Shown: one piece after another, positions 60,305 through 64,000 of the stretch | Layout: each line of letters begins with the position of its first letter | How positions within the stretch are numbered: position 1 is the stretch's first letter | Source: Duganella sp. CF517 | GTDB taxonomy: Bacteria; Pseudomonadota; Gammaproteobacteria; Burkholderiales; Burkholderiaceae_D | Direction of reading: 5' to 3' | NCBI RefSeq assembly: GCF_900110275.1 | Contig: NZ_FODC01000001.1 | Location: forward strand, 1,155,198 to 1,219,197 | Length of the DNA: 64,000 nucleotides | Notes under the pieces: model-generated | Told to the model about the DNA's origin: nothing | What the model saw: only the letters and a program-made list of their open reading frames with translations | Database searches by the model: none | Translations under genes and position numbers: made by a program

Positions 60305-63157
60305 TTAGAACGCGTAACGCGCGCTGAACTTCAAGGTGCGCATCTGGCCGCCCATCGAGTTTGGCGTACCGAGGTTACGGTTGTCGCCACCCAGACGGTT
60401 CTGCGGATTGCCCGGACCACCGACCCAGCCATCGTAGCCGCCGTAGTTGATGCTGTTGAACAGATTGAGCACGTCGGCGCGCAGCGCCACGCGGCCGAAG
60501 CGGAACCCGACCTCCTTCGACAGTCCCACATCCACCTGGTGGAAGGCGTCGCCATCGCCCTTGGCGGACACGCATTGTGTGAAGCCGTTCGAGCAATTGG
60601 TCATGCGGTAAGGCAGGCCCGAACCCACGGTCACCTTCCCGGACAACATCAGCCCCCACGGCAGCCAGCCATCGGATACGCCTGCCACCACCAGGCGGTG
60701 GCGTTCGACGTCGGTCGACGGATTCCAGGCGTTGGCATAGCGTCCATGGGTCCAGTTGAAGATATCGCTGGTCCACTCCTTGTTGGTGGTCTCGCCACGG
60801 CTGTAGGTGTAGGTCGCGCCCAGGCTCCACGTCGAAGACTTGCTATACGGCTTATCCATCTTCAGGTACGCCGATTCGGTCTTGGCCTGCGAGATAAAGT
60901 CGCCCAATATCAGCGTGCCGTAACCGGACACGGAGCCCCAATACGGATCGATCGGGGCGGCGTCGCCCCAGCCGCCTTGGGGATCGCGATTGCCGCCGAA
61001 CCAGTTGAACTGGTTGCGGCTGCGCGAATTGGTGTAACCCGCCTCGCCGTTCCAGATACCCAGCGCCTGGCGCAGACCGAAACTCCATTGATCGGTGTAA
61101 GCCATCTTGTGATCGTTTTTGATCATCCAGATCTCGCCGTTGGCCTGCGCGTTTTTCTGCGCCTCATCCAGCGCGTGGTTGGCGATGGTGCGGTCGTACG
61201 CCCTGCCCCAGCCGGCGAACAGCACCGAAGCGCGGTCCCCATTGATGTCGTATGACAGTCCAAGGCGTGGCGCGAAGGCCTTCTTGAAGGCCTTGCGGCT
61301 ATTGCCGTTGCTGATATAGTCGGCGATATTGATGCCGCCCTTGGCCAAGGACTGCGCGTAGGTCTGGCCTGCGGGGGCGCCGGCCCTCGGGTCCTGCCGA
61401 CCGAACAGCGCCACGCGGTCGGCCGGCGTTGCATAGCCGTCGTTCAGCATATTGTCTTCGTAGTCGTAGCGCATGCCGAGATTGAGCAGCAGTTTTTCGC
61501 TGGCCTGCCAGTCGTCCTGCAAATAGACGCCGTACTGGTTGTTCGAAAAATTCACGCCACTGGCGGGTATCGCCTCTTCGACACGGATTAAACTCGGCAG
61601 CCCCGTGACGGTGTCGATCCGCTCGATACGCTTGTCGACGGCGCGGGCGGTGCCCGACAAATCATAGGTGATGTGCTTGACCTTGATACCGGCTTTCAGC
61701 GTGTGTCCGCTCGTGCCGGTGTAGGTCAGGTCGTCCTGGAACAGCAACCCGCTTTGCTCGCGGAACTGGTTGTTCGGCGAGCCGCCGACGATGATCACGT
61801 CGACGACGTTGTTGTCCGTATTGCTCGGCGAGACCTGGTATTTGATGTAGGGCGCGTTCGCGTTCGAATGGGGGTTCCAGCTGTACTTCTCGTAACCGAT
61901 GCGCGCTTCGTTGAGGAAGTTATCATTGCTCCACTCGTGCTTGAAGTCCAGCCGGTCCTCGTCGTTGCTGCGATTGAGGGAGTTCTCAGGCACGCTCAGT
62001 TTCACGTCCTCCGGGATCATGTCGGTCTCGCGCCGGATGCGCGCGGTCGCTTCCACTCGCTGGTTCTTCGCGATCTGCGCGTCCAGCTTCACCAGGAACA
62101 GATCCTCCTTGAACTTCGAAACGGCGGAACCCTGCTGCGAAAGCAGCGACGGCACGATACCGGCGTTGGGCAGCAGGTCGGTGCGCTGGGCGATCACCTG
62201 GCGCGGGCTGTCGATCTTCTTGCCCTCGTAGGCGAAGAAGAAGTGCGCGACATCCTTCTTGATCGGACCACCCAATGTCATGCCGTATTGGTCCTGCGAG
62301 GACTTGGGACGCCCGATGCCGCGCTGCTCCGACTCCTTCTGGAACGGGTCCTTGGCCGTGAGATTGGTGCCGGTGTGGTCCCAGAAGGCGTCGCCATGCA
62401 GCTCGTTGCCGCCGGATTTGGTGATGGCGGTGATCGCGGCGCTCGAGACCTGGTCGAATTCGGCCTTGTAGTTTTGCGCGATCACCTTGTACTCGGCGAT
62501 CGCCGATTGCGGGAACGGATTGCCGCGACTCGTATCGAGGCCGGAGACGCCGCCGCGCAGGATGTTGTTCTTCTGGCTGACGCCATCGATGAAAACGTTG
62601 ACGTTGTCCTGGTTCTGCGAGCCGGATTGCAGCTTGACGTTGCCGCTGTTGTCGACACTGAAGCGCACCCCCGGCGCCAGATCGGCGAAGGACAGGAAAT
62701 TACGGGTGACCTGCGGCAGCTTCTCGATCTGCTCGCGCGAAACCGACGTGCCGACCTCGGAGCCGGCGACATCGCGGCGCGACGCCGAGCCGGTGATCAC
62801 CACCTGCTGCACGCCGCTTTGCAGCGCCAGGTTGACCTGGCTGGTCTGGCCGACGCTGACGGTGACCGGCTCGGATTTCTGATCGCCGACCTTGATCTCG
62901 TAGGTGCCAGGGGCGACGCCGGTCAGCACGTAGCTGCCGTCGGCGCGCGTCACGGTGTTGTAGACGTAGCCGTTGGACTGGTTGGTGGCGGTGACCGGGT
63001 TGCCCGCCGAGGGCGCCGTACCATTGGTGACCTGGCCCTGGATGGTGGCGCTGCTCAGTTGCGCGTGCGCCGGGATGGCTGTCAACAATGCTGCGGCCAA
63101 TGCTGCGGCCATTGCGGACAGGCGTAGGGACGGCGTGTGCCGTTGAGTGTTGTTCAT
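60305..63157 (-). CDS. Oar-like TonB-dependent receptor with carboxypeptidase-regulatory domain
   Basis: The 950-residue receptor has a signal peptide (ending AIPAHAQ), then a carboxypeptidase-regulatory-like beta domain (about 34-105, ATIQGQVTNG). The plug domain includes VSREQIEKLPQVTRNFLSFADLAPGVRF and the KSGGNELHGDAFWDHTG block. A long barrel follows, ending in the aromatic strand TLKFSARYAF. Proteins of this Oar-like type import large glycans in Xanthomonas-like sugar loci. The start is the ATG 8 bases after AGGAG. It lies 60 bp after the LacI gene and 14 bp before the GH144 gene, so it is most likely the outer-membrane door for the glucan. Confidence 0.92.
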   Translation of the reverse strand: MNNTQRHTPSLRLSAMAAALAAALLTAIPAHAQLSSATIQGQVTNGTAPSAGNPVTATNQSNGYVYNTVTRADGSYVLTGVAPGTYEIKVGDQKSEPVTVSVGQTSQVNLALQSGVQQVVITGSASRRDVAGSEVGTSVSREQIEKLPQVTRNFLSFADLAPGVRFSVDNSGNVKLQSGSQNQDNVNVFIDGVSQKNNILRGGVSGLDTSRGNPFPQSAIAEYKVIAQNYKAEFDQVSSAAITAITKSGGNELHGDAFWDHTGTNLTAKDPFQKESEQRGIGRPKSSQDQYGMTLGGPIKKDVAHFFFAYEGKKIDSPRQVIAQRTDLLPNAGIVPSLLSQQGSAVSKFKEDLFLVKLDAQIAKNQRVEATARIRRETDMIPEDVKLSVPENSLNRSNDEDRLDFKHEWSNDNFLNEARIGYEKYSWNPHSNANAPYIKYQVSPSNTDNNVVDVIIVGGSPNNQFREQSGLLFQDDLTYTGTSGHTLKAGIKVKHITYDLSGTARAVDKRIERIDTVTGLPSLIRVEEAIPASGVNFSNNQYGVYLQDDWQASEKLLLNLGMRYDYEDNMLNDGYATPADRVALFGRQDPRAGAPAGQTYAQSLAKGGINIADYISNGNSRKAFKKAFAPRLGLSYDINGDRASVLFAGWGRAYDRTIANHALDEAQKNAQANGEIWMIKNDHKMAYTDQWSFGLRQALGIWNGEAGYTNSRSRNQFNWFGGNRDPQGGWGDAAPIDPYWGSVSGYGTLILGDFISQAKTESAYLKMDKPYSKSSTWSLGATYTYSRGETTNKEWTSDIFNWTHGRYANAWNPSTDVERHRLVVAGVSDGWLPWGLMLSGKVTVGSGLPYRMTNCSNGFTQCVSAKGDGDAFHQVDVGLSKEVGFRFGRVALRADVLNLFNSINYGGYDGWVGGPGNPQNRLGGDNRNLGTPNSMGGQMRTLKFSARYAF

Positions 63158-63217
63158 GGTTGTCTCCTGTTTTTGTGTACTTTTTTTTGTGTGTACTACC
63201 AAGGCATGACGCTACTA

Positions 63218-64000
63218 CTAACAGTGCTGGCCACCTCCGGTCGAAGCGCGCACCACCAGCTCGGCGGCCAGTGTCTGCGCGGTCACCGGCGTGTTCCCGG
63301 GCTGCCCGATTTGCGCATGCAGGCGCTCCAACGCCCGCACCCCCAGATCGGCGATCGGAACCCGAACGGTCGTCAATGCCGGACTGACGTACCGCGCGAT
63401 ACGAATATCGTCGAAGCCGGCCAGCGCGATATCGCGCGGCAGCTCCAGGCCGTGCTGGCGCAGCTCGAGCAACGCGCCGATGGCCATCATGTCGTTGGCC
63501 GCGAACAGCGCGTCCGGCCGGTCGGCCGCAACCGCCAGCGCCCGGCCGACGCGCTGTCCCGACTCCTCGGAGAAGTCGCCCTCGAACACTTGCGCCATCG
63601 CCCGCGGCGCCAGCGCGGCCAACGCCGCGTGGTAACCGCGCAGCCGCTCCTGCGCCTCGAAGTTACCGGCCGGGCCGGCGAGGAAGGCGATGCGCCCGTA
63701 GCCCTGCCCGACCAGATGCGCCACCATCGCGTAGGCGCCGCTGTAGTTGTCGAACGAGATGGACGCGTACTGCGCGCCACCGGCGGCGGTGCTCATCAAA
63801 ACGATCGGCAGGTCTTCGGGCAGGTTATCGGACAGCAGCGCCGCGTCGACATGGGGCGACATCACCAGCAGCCCGTCGACGCGGCCGCGCATGGCGCGGA
63901 TCGACAACGCCACTTCGTCGGCGTCGCCGTGCAGGCTCGATACCATCAGATGCAGGCCGCGGGCGCGCGCGGCGACGTCGATGCCGCGAATGATCTCGGA
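63218..64000 (-). CDS. LacI-family transcriptional regulator, effector domain (N-terminus off window)
   Basis: The visible 260 residues are the periplasmic-binding-like core of a LacI repressor, from SEIIRGIDVAARARGLHLMV to the C-terminus ARASTGGGQHC. Blocks include LPEDLPIVLMSTAAGG, AFLAGPAGNFEAQERLRGYH, and AANDMMAIGALLELRQHGLELPRDIALAGFDDI. The helix-turn-helix lies beyond the right edge. It is co-directional with and 60 bp upstream of the receptor gene, so it is probably the local repressor, released by a glucan-derived sugar. Only the first part of its operator landscape is visible. Confidence 0.93.
   Translation of the reverse strand, partial: SEIIRGIDVAARARGLHLMVSSLHGDADEVALSIRAMRGRVDGLLVMSPHVDAALLSDNLPEDLPIVLMSTAAGGAQYASISFDNYSGAYAMVAHLVGQGYGRIAFLAGPAGNFEAQERLRGYHAALAALAPRAMAQVFEGDFSEESGQRVGRALAVAADRPDALFAANDMMAIGALLELRQHGLELPRDIALAGFDDIRIARYVSPALTTVRVPIADLGVRALERLHAQIGQPGNTPVTAQTLAAELVVRASTGGGQHC

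Overview
The window is GC-rich, densely coded DNA from a Gram-negative bacterium. Gene content (a LysR/FAH/maleylacetoacetate isomerase cluster, tyrB-like next to uvrB, DUF3334, a DUF2760/Hsp70 pair, a type VI secretion locus, an Oar-like TonB receptor with a LacI regulator) suggests a betaproteobacterium of the order Burkholderiales. The Oxalobacteraceae group around Massilia, Duganella and Janthinobacterium fits best. This assignment is inferred from gene content and protein style, not from an rRNA.

Layout. 1-4.8 kb: the end of an aromatic-acid catabolic operon (maiA partial, FAH) with a divergent LysR gene, then a small flavodoxin-fold oxidoreductase, a ChaC-type gamma-glutamylcyclotransferase and a PA0069-type radical SAM gene preceded by a near-perfect LexA box. 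4.9-11 kb: a tight DUF2760-Hsp70-Hsp70(DUF3731) operon facing a DTW-domain tRNA-modification gene. 11-12.7 kb: a chemoreceptor. 12.8-30.5 kb: a type VI secretion system (tssA, tssH, tssE, hcp, tssC, tssB, a TPR lipoprotein; divergent tssJKL; then ompA, tagF, tssM), ending with an M15 peptidase likely to remodel peptidoglycan for the apparatus. tssF, tssG, vgrG and PAAR genes are absent, and tssE abuts tssH.

30.5-40 kb: a mixed accessory stretch punctuated by three identical tRNA-Asn(GTT) genes. It holds a sterol desaturase-family gene behind a 12-bp-arm palindrome, a TonB receptor, a frameshifted membrane-protein remnant, a DUF3334 gene, a short basic protein, a lower-GC zinc-ribbon membrane protein, and an AHSA1/ArsR pair. 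40-46.3 kb: housekeeping and small stress genes (aromatic aminotransferase, uvrB, pirin, an alpha/beta hydrolase, and an SdpI/SdpR-like pair with a readable promoter and operator).

46.4-64 kb: one co-directional operon (read right to left) encoding a LacI regulator, an Oar-like TonB receptor, a secreted PF10091/GH144-type glucanase, a complete ABC sugar importer, a large secreted discoidin-domain protein of unknown glycosidase type, a GH1 beta-glucosidase and a cytoplasmic GH94 protein resembling the C-terminal part of cyclic beta-1,2-glucan synthase. Together they read as a beta-1,2-glucan (sophoro-oligosaccharide) utilisation locus: outer-membrane uptake, periplasmic cleavage, import, then cytoplasmic phosphorolysis and hydrolysis.
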